Below, in pieces: positions 14,270-25,872 of a stretch of 34,585 nucleotides of DNA. How positions within the stretch are numbered: the first letter of the stretch is position 1; every line of letters begins with the position of its first letter. Source of the DNA: Byssochlamys sp. IMV 00236 (taxonomy: Eukaryota > Ascomycota > Eurotiomycetes > Eurotiales > Thermoascaceae). The position numbers and the translations under genes are program-made. The notes beneath the pieces were generated by a model that saw nothing but the letters and a program-made list of their open reading frames with translations, was not told the DNA's origin and did no database searches. The stretch covers positions 1 to 34,585 of the forward strand of contig MSJH02000287.1 of NCBI GenBank assembly GCA_001931875.2, written 5' to 3'.

Positions 14270-14287
14270 ACGCGCGGAGACGCGAAA
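14270..14287 (+). promoter_or_regulatory. Pair of ACGCG elements upstream of MCM5 (MCB/E2F-like)
   Basis: ACGCG at 14270-14274 and ACGCGAAA at 14280-14287 lie about 100 bp upstream of the MCM5 start codon. ACGCG(T) is the core of the MluI cell-cycle box bound by MBF in yeasts, and GCGAAA completes an E2F-like site. MCM genes are classic G1/S targets, so position and neighbour fit. That they work here is inference. The elements also lie 140 bp upstream of the divergent DysF gene. Confidence 0.55.
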
Positions 14288-14382
14288 GTCAAGTCAATTG
14301 TGACTTGCTCCAATTTTGGGGAAAAAAATTAACGTGTCGTTTTTGGCGTTCCTTTTTTTCATTATTATTAGTATTCTAAACC

Positions 14383-16976
<2,594 letters not shown>

Positions 16977-17168
16977 ACATTGTGTTGATTTTATTATTAC
17001 TAATTTTTTCTTTTTGTGTGTACATAACAAATAAACCCCTCTCTCTTTAATTACTAGGACATGTCTTGCAATCCTCTTGTTTCTTTTTATCAGAGTGACC
17101 CAGTGCTTTGTTTGGTGCGATGATATCACGTACACGTTGTTTCTATTGTCATATTAAAATATAGTCTT

Positions 17169-17583
17169 TTATGCTTTGTGATTTACCAATTCTTTTAATT
17201 CAGGAAATCCCTTTTCTTCTTTACGATCCCATACAACCACTTTTTTAAAGTGTATAAGAAATAATGAAAATAACAGTGACAATTATACGTACCACCATTT
17301 GCTGTCACTTTGAAAACAGCTGCATCACCAGGTATTAAAGCAAGTTCTCCAATTTCGTTTTCGAATGTAGTTAATAATTCCTGACCCATCCAAGCTATAT
17401 AAATCACATGAGTCCTGTTTTTACTTTCACATCATTCTTGTCCCTCTTACCAGCACGCATCATCCAACGACACTTTGGACAATACTAGTAATCTGTATGT
17501 TTAGATAAAACTATTTGTAATTGAGCATTATTATATATTCACACCTCAATAGAAACACGGGGTTTATTAGTAGTAGTAGACAT
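17169..17583 (-). CDS. SelW/Rdx-family thioredoxin-like protein (cysteine form)
   Basis: Small redox protein of the selenoprotein W family. On the minus strand, exons 17583-17545, 17484-17451, 17394-17293 and 17239-17169 give 81 residues. The N-terminal VSIEYCPKCRWMMRAAW contains CxxC (Cys15, Cys18), the position where vertebrate SelW has Cys-x-x-Sec, so this is the all-cysteine form. Then come ELLTTFENEIGELALIPGDA, VTANGGVVVWDRKEEKGFPE and KELVNHK, which match the family down to the WDRK motif. The first donor is GTGTGA, weaker than the others, but phases agree and the junction falls inside the family motif. It follows uL22 on the same strand with only 69 bp between. The cellular substrate of the fungal members is not known. 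Confidence 0.88.
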
Positions 17584-17652
17584 GATGATAAAAGAAAGAA
17601 AAAGAGAGAGAAAATTATACAAAAAGTTCGCTTTATTATTATCGAAAATGTC

Positions 17653-18386
17653 TTAAGCCTTAGTAGCACGGGTCTTGCCGGCTAACAGACGAGCGTTACG
17701 GGCCAATTGACGAGCATTGAGCTTGACGATCTTCTTGTCAGTAGCACGAGGAACAGCTTCTTCCTTTTCGGTGAGGATAACTTCGATGTGAGAGGGAGAA
17801 GACATGAAAGGGTTGATTCTACCGTGAGCACGATAAGTACGACGACGGTGCTTGGGAGCTTGGTTGACGATAACACTAGAGATGTAAAGTTCTTCGACGT
17901 TCAAACCCTTGGCCTATAAATATATGCAATATAAATAACTCTCTCTCTCTCTTTGTTAATTCCACATTAATACCTCAGCGTTGCTTTCGGCATTCTTCAA
18001 AAGGTCGAGGATGTACTTGACAGACTTGACAGGCCAACGACCTTGAGTAGCACCGAATTCCTTGGCTTGAGCGGTACGGCCAACACCACCGTTGAATCGA
18101 CGGAAAGGAATGCATTGCTTGTGTTCCTTGACGTTGTTAAGGTAAGCATAAGCCTTGCTCAACTTCATACCTTGGATGGCAACAGCAACTTCATGAGTAT
18201 TCTTGAACTATACGAATTGTTAATTACTGGCCTGAATTTCTATTGTCAATAAAACATACGTGAACACGAAGGTAAGATCCTCTGGATTTGGCAGCTATAT
18301 AGTATAATTAGATTGTCTCTCTCTTTATTAATGTTGTCGTTATTACCCTTGGAGGCATTGGCTGGAGTAGCAGCGTATCTGACCAT
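17653..18386 (-). CDS. RPL17: 60S ribosomal protein uL22 (RPL17)
   Basis: Large-subunit protein that lines the nascent-chain exit tunnel. Four exons on the minus strand (18386-18347, 18294-18260, 18207-17974, 17913-17653) give 189 residues, a little longer than the yeast protein. Family motifs: [100 protein letters not shown] and [20 protein letters not shown]. Codon bias is strong. Introns are GT-AG; the one after exon 3 contains a (CT)n run (17941-17952). Assignment is certain. Confidence 0.96.
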
Positions 18387-18912
18387 GATTGCTCTAGTTC
18401 TATAAAAATAAAAAGTTAATTCATCTCAATTCCACAGTTTTGATTTTTTTCATTGCCCTCTCCATCCCCGCTTTATCTCCCATCCATCCTTCATCTATCC
18501 ATCATTTAGGTTGTCTATGATACATTACTTTAAAAATACGCAAGAGAGAGAGAGAGAGACGATCTGATGGGCCTGTTTGTTTCCATGAAGGGGTACACAC
18601 TGGCCCTCTGGAAGTGTCTGCTCTCTCATTTTCTCTATGGCCCTCTCTCTCTCTCTCTCTCTCTCTGGCTCTCACTCATGTACACCCCCGCTGTCTGTGT
18701 GTCTATTGTATCTTTTTTTTGTTAATTCTTATTTGTTCCCTCCAAAATCTGTCCGACGATCTTTCGGACATGACGAGTTCGGGCCGCTAAACATTTGTGT
18801 ATGTGCTTAAAGATTCAAAAAAGGGGAGAGTTTTATTATGAACAATATATGAAAGTGTATAATACAAATGATGAATAATAGTAATGACGAGTATAGAATA
18901 TAATAATGCAGG
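18387..18912. promoter_or_regulatory. uL22 upstream region with inverted GA and CT tracts
   Basis: No coding frame is visible. This is the promoter side of uL22 and the 3' side of the phytochelatin synthase gene. A (GA)n tract (18543-18558) and a longer (CT)12 tract (18643-18666) face each other about 85 bp apart, so a single strand could pair them into a long hairpin. TGGCCCTCT recurs at 18601 and 18638, and ACACCCCCG at 18683-18691. GA/CT tracts are common in promoters of highly expressed fungal genes and may keep nucleosomes away; that role is inferred. Confidence 0.55.
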
Positions 18913-19903
18913 TTATTTAAATTGGCACTGACGAGTGCAGTCTTTACACTTGAGTTTCAAGTTGTCTTGATATTTATGTTGCTGGCTGGCACTTAGGATA
19001 AAGTAACCACGACTACGACCAGATTCTTCCATGCTTCTAAGAGACATGGCATCATAAAGTACCTTTGTCTTGACCCATACGCTTGGATATTTACCACGAG
19101 CCACATCCATGATGAGAACTTGATCTTCTTCTTTATTGTAACCACCAATCGGACTAAAATGAGCCAAGTGATCCTCTTGGCCTAACGCACTTCGAGAATA
19201 ATGAACAACCATTTGACTGGTGCAGTCAGAAGTGACAGACTCGAGATGTGAGAGGAAAGTGGCGTAGCTTTGAGCGCGGTATGAATTGACAGAGCAATAG
19301 AGTTGAGCCAAGCATGTGAACTCGTCAAAGGGTATACCATGTTCTTGAATAGACTCCGCAGATGAACATGTTTGTAGCTGCTCGCCTATTCAGTACAACA
19401 TGTTAAAGAGGTAGCCTTTTGTTTTTTTTTTTATAGACTTACTTGAAAACCAGCGCCAGTTACCCTTCCAAATTCTCTTTGGGTCAATTTCGAGAGCATT
19501 GAGAACCATGGCAACTATACCATAAAATTGGTTGGTTTCATTATAAATATATACAATCTATAAATATAAACTTACGAGAACTAACTCCGCCATGAGAAGG
19601 CGAAGACTGCGTAGAAAAGTTGCCCATCAACTTGAAGAAGCTTTCGGCTTGACCCTGTACCATGGCACCTCTAAAGAGTCTTTTTCCTTCAGGCGAAGTG
19701 AATCTGACAAGATGAATATCTTGTTGTCTAAGGAGCAAATCTCTGTCAGCAAACTTAAAAGGAGAGGATAAAGTCTGGAGAATAGTTGAGCTTGTGGTTG
19801 CTTGACGAAGGAATGCTTGTGAGCCAGGAAAGAGGCTAGTTCGGTTATTAAGGACTGAAGTGTTTTTGAAATTTTTTAATTTTAAGCAAGTACGGGTTGC
19901 CAT
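18913..19903 (-). CDS. Phytochelatin synthase family protein lacking the catalytic cysteine
   Basis: Family: glutathione gamma-glutamylcysteinyltransferase, a papain-like enzyme that makes metal-binding phytochelatins from glutathione. Three exons on the minus strand (19903-19576, 19514-19443, 19385-18913) give 290 residues, mainly the catalytic domain. Hallmarks: FTSPEGKRLFRGAMVQGQAE, SFFKLMGNFSTQSSP, LAMVLNALEIDPKRIWKGNW with RWF, HGIPFDEFTCLAQ, HLAHFSPIGGYNKEEDQ and LIMDVARGKYPSVWV. The catalytic His (His209) and Asp (Asp227) are present with the 18-residue spacing of plant PCS1 (His162/Asp180). At the nucleophile, where active enzymes read FCGLAS, this protein reads HGGVSS: Gly105 (codon GGC, 19591-19589) replaces Cys. 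The N-terminus (residues 1-45) is basic and Ser/Thr-rich and could be a mitochondrial presequence. The Cys-rich C-terminal metal-sensing domain of plant enzymes is missing; only CKDCTRQC remains at the end. Probably not an active transpeptidase. Confidence 0.9.
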
Positions 19904-19920
19904 GGTGTGCGTTGTGTTGG

Positions 19921-20116
19921 TTATCAGATGGAAATAAAAAAATATAAAAGAAAAAGATCTTTATCAGATCCTCCCTTTTAAACTAGAGCAAGGGGGTGGA
20001 ATCTGATAAAAATTTTAAATGTCGGAAATAAAAATAATTATCAGATGGATTTTGATTATCCAATCACTTTGTTTACTTTGCTCGTGGTGATTTTTCGCTT
20101 TTATGGTTTATCAGAT
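19921..20116 (-). promoter_or_regulatory. Cluster of five ATCTGATAA sites upstream of the phytochelatin synthase gene
   Basis: Exact copies of ATCTGATAA lie at 19921-19929, 19961-19969, 20038-20046 and 20108-20116 (read on the minus strand) and 20001-20009 (plus strand), from 18 to 213 bp upstream of the start codon at 19903. I noticed no other exact copy in the window. ATCWGATAA is the described binding site of fungal iron-regulatory GATA factors (SRE, SreA, Sre1), and TGATAA also fits the general GATA core HGATAR used by nitrogen regulators. The gene is therefore probably controlled by a GATA factor, plausibly by iron. Confidence 0.75.
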
Positions 20117-20921
20117 TCTTTTTTGCTCATTGTTACACTTTAATCAGCCATTATTTACACACAGCTGATTTTGGCTTTTTTTCTTCTTGGATACACAAAT
20201 TACAAGACCTATCAAAGACTATATACAGTGAATTTCTTACAATTTATCAATTATACGCTATAATTACTATTTTTGTACAATTTTCATTTTGTCATAAAGT
20301 GTTGACTACGAGTAAGTCATGTTGGTTTTCATTGCTTTTCACAAGCTTGAAACAGTGAAGAAAAGAATGGTAACAGTCACTGAGGGATAATCGTTATGGA
20401 TAGATTCTTTATTTATATTACAATAAAGTGTATAAATTACCTCTATGGCTTTTAGCCTTTTTTTTTTTCTTCTTACTACGCAGCAATCCAATAAAGATTC
20501 TTTACGAATATTAGCCAATCGCTTTTGTAACTTCTTTTTTTGTAAATCAACTTTGAATTCAGATCTTTTTCTTTTGTGGAAATGGATAATATTCAGCAAC
20601 TCCACCTCTAAAGTTCGTTTTCCAACTTACTAAATTCGCTTTAGTCTTCGCTTGAAATTCACTCTTCATACAGCCCAAAGTTCGCTTTTTTATTGGCAGA
20701 CACTTGGTCCATTCAAAAATTGGCCAATGCTACGGCCGCTACCTATGTTGTCACCATACAACTTTACATTACCAAATTCTCTACCTAACCTAAGGCTGTT
20801 CAATTCACTCTCTATGATATAAAATACGATGTCATCATAATTACATGTGTTCTTGCATCTTTGTTAATAGACTGACAACATAAAGTCATCTCTTCTTGTT
20901 CTTGAAAAGAAACAAACCAAG
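20117..20921. other. Spacer between the GATA cluster and a possible small gene
   Basis: AT-rich, with no frame that looks protein-coding; open frames on both strands are low-complexity. TTCGCTT recurs (about 20636, 20651, 20683), a motif also seen upstream of eL19. One arm of a 16-bp inverted repeat sits at 20778-20793. Nothing else is recognisable. Confidence 0.45.
20778..20793 (+). repeat. Left arm of a 16-bp inverted repeat
   Basis: TCTCTACCTAACCTAA here matches the reverse complement of 22663-22678 exactly. The arms lie about 1.9 kb apart and enclose the possible small gene and the OTU relic. Similarity stops abruptly outside the 16 bp. They might be eroded terminal repeats of a mobile element or a chance match. 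Confidence 0.5.
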
Positions 20922-21470
20922 ATGGTAACTTCATAAAAGTCATATTTAGCGTGGTGTTACACATTGAAAAGCTTTTTTAGGCGACATCGTAAGTAATGTG
21001 TAGAAGTAGTGCCCTTAGAATTAGTATAACCTCTGGTGCATGTAATGTTTCTCTTACGAGTCGGTCAATAACTTGTGTCGCAAAGCTTTAAAACAGTACT
21101 GGGTTGGCTGCTTTAAGACATTCAAAGGCGATTTTCACTTTAGATTATATCTTGGTCGATTGGCATGGGCTTTTTGAAAAAAAATAAACTTGGTAATGTA
21201 GCTTGCACTTAACGTTTCTTTTTTTGCACATGGACTAAGCACTTTCTTTTCTTGCATAGGGCACTGGCTGATGCGGAAGCTGATCGGCTTGTCCACGAGA
21301 ATTTAAAAGGGAAAGCCAGCAGCTCTACTCAGGTAATTTCTCTAAAAATATGCTATACAAATCAAAACTTAAAGTAAGCTTATCAGGACTATTCATTAAG
21401 AAAAGATGATCCCAATTATGCTCACAAGAGAGCTGCCTTAAAACTACTCAAGCTTCATTCTCAACAATAA
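20922..21470 (+). CDS. Possible small protein of 55 residues (four exons)
   Basis: Not a recognised family. ATG at 20922-20924 is followed directly by a GTAACT donor; exon 2 is 20981-20988 (8 nt), exon 3 is 21260-21332 and exon 4 is 21387-21470. The joined frame is open, phases match at all three junctions and every intron is GT-AG. The product begins MATSALADAEADRLVHENLK and ends YAHKRAALKLLKLHSQQ; it is charged, probably helical, and lacks a signal peptide or membrane segment. Against it: intron 2 is 271 nt, far longer than nearly all others here; two exons are tiny, so the fit could be partly chance; and the surrounding region holds transposon relics. The 3' exons alone (from 21260) look the most coding-like. 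It might also be the tail of an older, partly lost gene. Confidence 0.4.
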
Positions 21471-21593
21471 AGAAATGGTATCAATTTGCTTCAGCCTACT
21501 ACTCGAAATGAGTATTCTTTTATTATTGGGTACTTTAGCAAGATCGACACCATTATTTTTTATGCGAACAAGAACCTATGAATCCACAGATAG

Positions 21594-22124
21594 GACGAGA
21601 CAAAGCTCATAGCAAGCAAAGAGAAAAAAAACCTTGCTAAGAATGAGTATGAGAGAAGATCTGCATTAAACAAACTTTGCATAAGCATAGACAAAGCAAA
21701 GGTAGAATACATTCTGAACTCTGTTGCTGATGGCAGCTGTGGTTTCAGATGTATTGCATATGTAATCTACGGTGATGAAGGCAGAGTATTCGATGTCAAA
21801 GAAAAAATGTTGGAGCTGTACTGTATACATAAAGATACCCTCTACAAAAGCAAGCATTAGAGCATTCGATTCATGATGTACTCTTCTTTTTGCTCTGTAT
21901 TTCTTATTACAACAATCGTATTTACATATTTCATTTCTGTAGCTCGCATCGATGAAAGCATAGAAGATACCCTGAAGGATCGCAGTTCATTCCCTAGCAC
22001 CAACTATTGATTTGATACTGTTGATGCCCCATAAGTTGCAGCTGGTGCATTCAACGTTGCAATAGCTGTATATACCGAAAATTTCCATAGCATGCTCTTT
22101 TATCATTCAACTTATCATCATTAG
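21594..22124 (+). pseudogene. Relic of an OTU-type cysteine protease gene, probably transposon-associated
   Basis: One frame runs from 21594 to 22121 and reads as an OTU-domain protein broken by stop codons. KVEYILNSVADGSCGFRCIA carries the OTU signature D-G-x-C-G-F-R around the catalytic Asp and Cys, and further on FNVAIAVYTENFHSMLFY resembles the later strand of the fold. The frame is interrupted by TAG (21858), TGA (22008) and TAA (22032) and ends at TAG (22122); I see no frameshift within it. Two of the stops are one base from Trp and Gln codons at places where such residues would fit. OTU genes of this kind are commonly carried by DNA transposons in eukaryotes. No start codon, introns or transposase could be placed, so it is scored as a relic. 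Confidence 0.72.
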
Positions 22125-22980
22125 AACAAGTATACCCAATCATTCTTCATTTGGAAATGAGTCATTTCCATCTATTAGGAAGGAGAAAAGACGAAAGACG
22201 CCTGCAATGGCCATCTTTGAGCCCCTTTATATAAACCAATCGTTAGAAAAAGCGGCTTTCAAGACCCTTATCTTCTTCTTCATTAGATTTTTTTGTTTTA
22301 TGTTTTCATTTGTAAATAAACATTTATGTTCTTAATCCAAGACAATTGAATTTGGCCCTAGAAACTAGGAGGCATTGCATTTAACTGAGCCAATGTACTT
22401 GAAAAGTACTTTGCTTCTTCCATTTAAAGATAGCCTTTTGTAATTGCAGCATTGAACATAACGACAAATGTAATAATGTGTTGGGAAAGATACCCTTATT
22501 TTGAAGAGGAAGTACAGCATAGAAAATAAGTTTCTTCCAAAATTCAACAAGCTAAGATGAGGAATCTGCCAGACTTTGACATACTTAGGAAATACACCAA
22601 ACCGGCTAAATTTTTAGAAATGAACTGTACATCTTGTTGTGTAAATAGCAAAACCCAAAACGTTAGGTTAGGTAGAGACTTTCGTAGCGTGAAGTTAGAA
22701 AGTAACGACACATTATAGGAGAAGAGGCGTCCGCTAATTACCCTTCTCATGTTTTTCCTCGTACGCGTAGTGTCTACCAGATTTAGATGTATTCAATACT
22801 ATAAAAGATAATTTATAAACTCAAAGAAATACAGTGAAAGTATCAACACGCGTAGCGAAAACTGAGAAAGCCCATCCAATAAAAAATATGGTTATATCTA
22901 CCACAAATCTTTATCTTTACTTGCTAATTAATTAAGTGTAATCATATCCTATGATATATTATTATTTTATCTATTAAAAG
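22125..22980. other. Non-coding stretch between the OTU relic and the LINE relic
   Basis: No frame of interest on either strand. The stretch just after the OTU relic may be its decayed 3' end. The right arm of the 16-bp inverted repeat lies at 22663-22678. TTAATTAATTAA occurs near 22927-22935. No RNA gene or intact transposon end was found. Confidence 0.45.
22663..22678 (-). repeat. Right arm of a 16-bp inverted repeat
   Basis: TTAGGTTAGGTAGAGA on the plus strand is the exact reverse complement of 20778-20793. The TTAGG steps look superficially like telomere repeats, but two units are too few to mean anything. Confidence 0.5.
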
Positions 22981-24440
22981 AGTGCAGCTACTATCTTATC
23001 AAATATAGGTCTTTATGGGATCCATCCTCTCTCTCCTTACTTACATTCACTCTCACTAACCTTAGACCTCTCTCCTACTGGAAAAATTCCTTGCTTGAAC
23101 TGTTTCATGTATGCTGACGAAGTAGTTCTCATAGCTGTTAAGGTCGACATGTCCACCCTTCTCAAGTCTTGTGAGGATCACAGCTATCAACCTGGCTATC
23201 TATGTAACCCAAGCAAATGCGTCGTACTAGCCCCTACACAGCCACATTCAAGCTACACTCCCTATGGTGAACTGATACAAAGACAATTATCTTTTCCTTA
23301 CCTCAAGATTCCTTTTCACTAGGGTGGCCATTTTGACGCCATTGAATTGATCAACCATAATAAAACCAAAGCCCTTGCAGCTATAAACCAACTCTCGACC
23401 ATCGGCTTTCATCCTAAAGACTTTACTCCTCTCTTAGTCACCTTTTTCTACTGCCAAATTGTTCGTTCTCAATTAGGATACGAATTAGCTACTGCCAAGG
23501 CCATTTCATTCCTTAGCAAACAATTGAAAGACGCTCAAAATGTCTGTATATGTTGAATCTTCTGTGGCTCCCGTAATTCCTCAATAGCGGTGATGTTACA
23601 TATGACAAAACTGTCAACCATGCAAGAACGCGCTTATGTACTTCAGTCTCAGTTTCTTCTACGCTCATTTACTTTTCCAGATGATGTACTACTTTCCCAT
23701 CTTCTTCCATTGATCCGCCAACCCAGAAGCCACTCCTATTGGTATAAACTCTCTAGGTCTCCCATTTGGAACAATATTCCTCAATTCTAGAATCCCTCGA
23801 TCGTCGATCATTACGGCCGATATAACGGAAGATCTATCAAGACAACCTCAACCACAAGCGCTCTACGCATACCTCTGTTCTTCTTATGCACTGTCGCCCG
23901 ACTATCTCTCCAGATCCCATTCTTTAGTTGCCTATGACCTGATCTGACAGAAGTCGCTACATACGTTAGCGTTTGGACTGGATCCCAGATGTTCATTACA
24001 AAAGCCTATTCTCGCCGCCTTAATCCTTAACAAAAACCCATTCCATTTGCTGTGTCCAGTTACACCATCGACTCATGATGCCCAAAAGTATTTCTGATCC
24101 ATTGTTCTTCCTTTTGAACGTATTACCTATGAAAAGATCCCATTCATCTCAAGACGCTCTTCCATAAATCCTCCTTTGGTTAACTATATGCATTATCCTC
24201 TATGAATTTGATTATCTCCATCACGATAAGCACCCGCCTCCTCCGTCATCTCACCTTGGACAAATACTCCTAGAATGGCTACCTTCTTCTTCCTTCCACG
24301 CTAGTATATTATACACTTGCTCTGACATCATCCTCTCTACAATCTTTTTTACTTTTGATCTAATAAAGGCTGTTTTAGATACTAATCTCCCTTTTTGGCC
24401 TGCCTCGGGTGGATATATATATTATTATTATCGTGCGTCC
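22981..24440 (+). mobile_element. Relic of a non-LTR (LINE) retrotransposon, reverse transcriptase part
   Basis: From about 23005 a single frame reads as the palm and thumb of a LINE reverse transcriptase: NIGLYGIHPLSPYLHSLSL (RT region before the catalytic box), CFMYADEVVLIA (the YADD box, here YADE at 23110-23121), GYLCNPSKCVVLA, then SFPYLKIPFH, IELINHNKTKALAAINQLST, and QIVRSQLGYELA. The frame is kept through 23790 and broken only by TAG (23320), TGA (23554) and TAG (23788). Later sequence to about 24440 keeps short LINE-like stretches in shifting frames, ending before an AT-rich tail. The 5' part (endonuclease) is missing, which is usual for LINE copies. No target-site duplication could be identified. 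The altered YADD box and the stop codons mean it is dead. Confidence 0.83.
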
Positions 24441-25872
24441 AATTGAGGTTTTAGGTTATTATAAATAAAACGAGTTTAAGCATATAAAGAAGCTAGTCAA
24501 ATATCCTTTAATAGTGGGCACTGCGGATATCGTGATTCAGCAGAGAGGATTATGAAAGATATTTCAAAGGAGAACACTTGCTAATCAAGTAGCAGCTGCT
24601 ATGTTGAAAAAGATTTTGACAGGAAAAAAAGAAAGGCAAATGAAAAACTGCTCGTATCCCCAGAAGCGATTAATATGCTAGCTGAAAAAGGGAAGGGAGA
24701 ATACTATGGAAAAGGAAATGCGCTAATTAGAGTGATCGCAAGGGCCTTGTTTGAGCATAGATTGATTTCTTTGAAACGAACAAAAATGGAACCCTGAAAA
24801 AAGTTTGAATTGTTACGACACTTCATTACTCCTGTGTTGCATATTTGCATCAGGCTTTAATGAGATCTAATTTTGGTAACAAAAATATATGGTTTCCTCT
24901 TATCTAAAGTAATTATGAAGTCTAGCCTTTTTTTTCCTTTTCTCAGACTGTTGACAACATACAAGTGTCATTTTTCATTAAAAGAAATAAAGAGAGCTTG
25001 TTTATTCATTAAAATACGGTTCTAATAGCTCACACATCCTTGTAATACATGAACAATAAACGGAGCTAAGTATTTTGTTTGTTTGTTAATCACAATTTCG
25101 GCGTGTTTTAAGCTCGTGATCTTGTCTCGATACAGAAAATAACTGACGTATGTATTTGAGACAAACCATGCTAAAACATCTGGATTTCAAGTGTGTAAGC
25201 CTGTAAAAAGAATAATGTCTGGGATTCAATTCATTCATGGACCATCAGAGGTTCTTTTTCTTTTCCAAATATTGAAACGATTATTTATCGGCCGAAATTA
25301 TGCGATATCATTGGTAGAACCGACAGCTTGGTAAGCAAACTCCGAATAGATTTTTCTTTTTTCCTTGTTACATTGCAACTTACTCTTCCTCATTTTAGAA
25401 ACAAAATATTCTCTTGGTTGATAAACAATATGGCTGAAAAGAATCTACCGAAATAATGAACGGAAGATTCAAATGATAAAGTGATTCAGCAAGTCAATGA
25501 GACGTTAAAGCAGAGAGGTACACAAACAGTAAGACAGTGTAAGCGGAATAAGGAGGAAGAGAAGAAGGGAGAAAGAACCCGTCTGATGAGAAAAAAAAGA
25601 TCGTTGCCATAGATACAGACTATTGCCACGGATACATGTACCCATCCGATGTGGGAAATCGAAATAGGAAGAAAAGAATCCATTCTCATTCGTGTTCAAG
25701 TTGATCGATCAACGCACAGTTTTAATCCAGCACACAAAGTTATTAAAAATATTTTTAAACAAAGTATTTTCTCTTTTTTTTTTTCTATTTTTTTCCTTTT
25801 TCTTCTTTTCTTATAGAACATTGTTGTGTTGGACTGGAACCTCAGTTATGCCACTTGAGTCCCTTGTATATT
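24441..25872. other. Gene-poor stretch upstream of the velvet gene
   Basis: No supported gene. Fragments at 24500-24800 (for example SGHCGYRDSAERIMKDIS and LAEKGKGEYYGKGNALIRVI, in different frames) look like decayed coding sequence, possibly from a transposon, but match no family I can name. A 41-codon open frame starts at 25218 without further support. The last 130 bases hold long T/C tracts (25769-25815) that are probably the 5' leader or promoter of the velvet gene. Confidence 0.45.

Noticed and set aside
22663..22678. TTAGG steps as an internal telomere repeat
   Set aside because: Only two units occur, so they cannot be told from chance or from a transposon end.
24495..24560. CxxC-like stretch (SGHCGYRDSAERI) resembling the zinc ribbon of TnpB/Fanzor proteins
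   Set aside because: Only one pseudo-motif, no RuvC-like residues nearby and the frame closes at once; too little to call.
25218..25343. Open frame of 41 codons (starts MSGIQFIHGPS)
   Set aside because: No leader, splice partner or family; the donor-like GTAAGC at its end leads to an immediate stop in the next exon choice.
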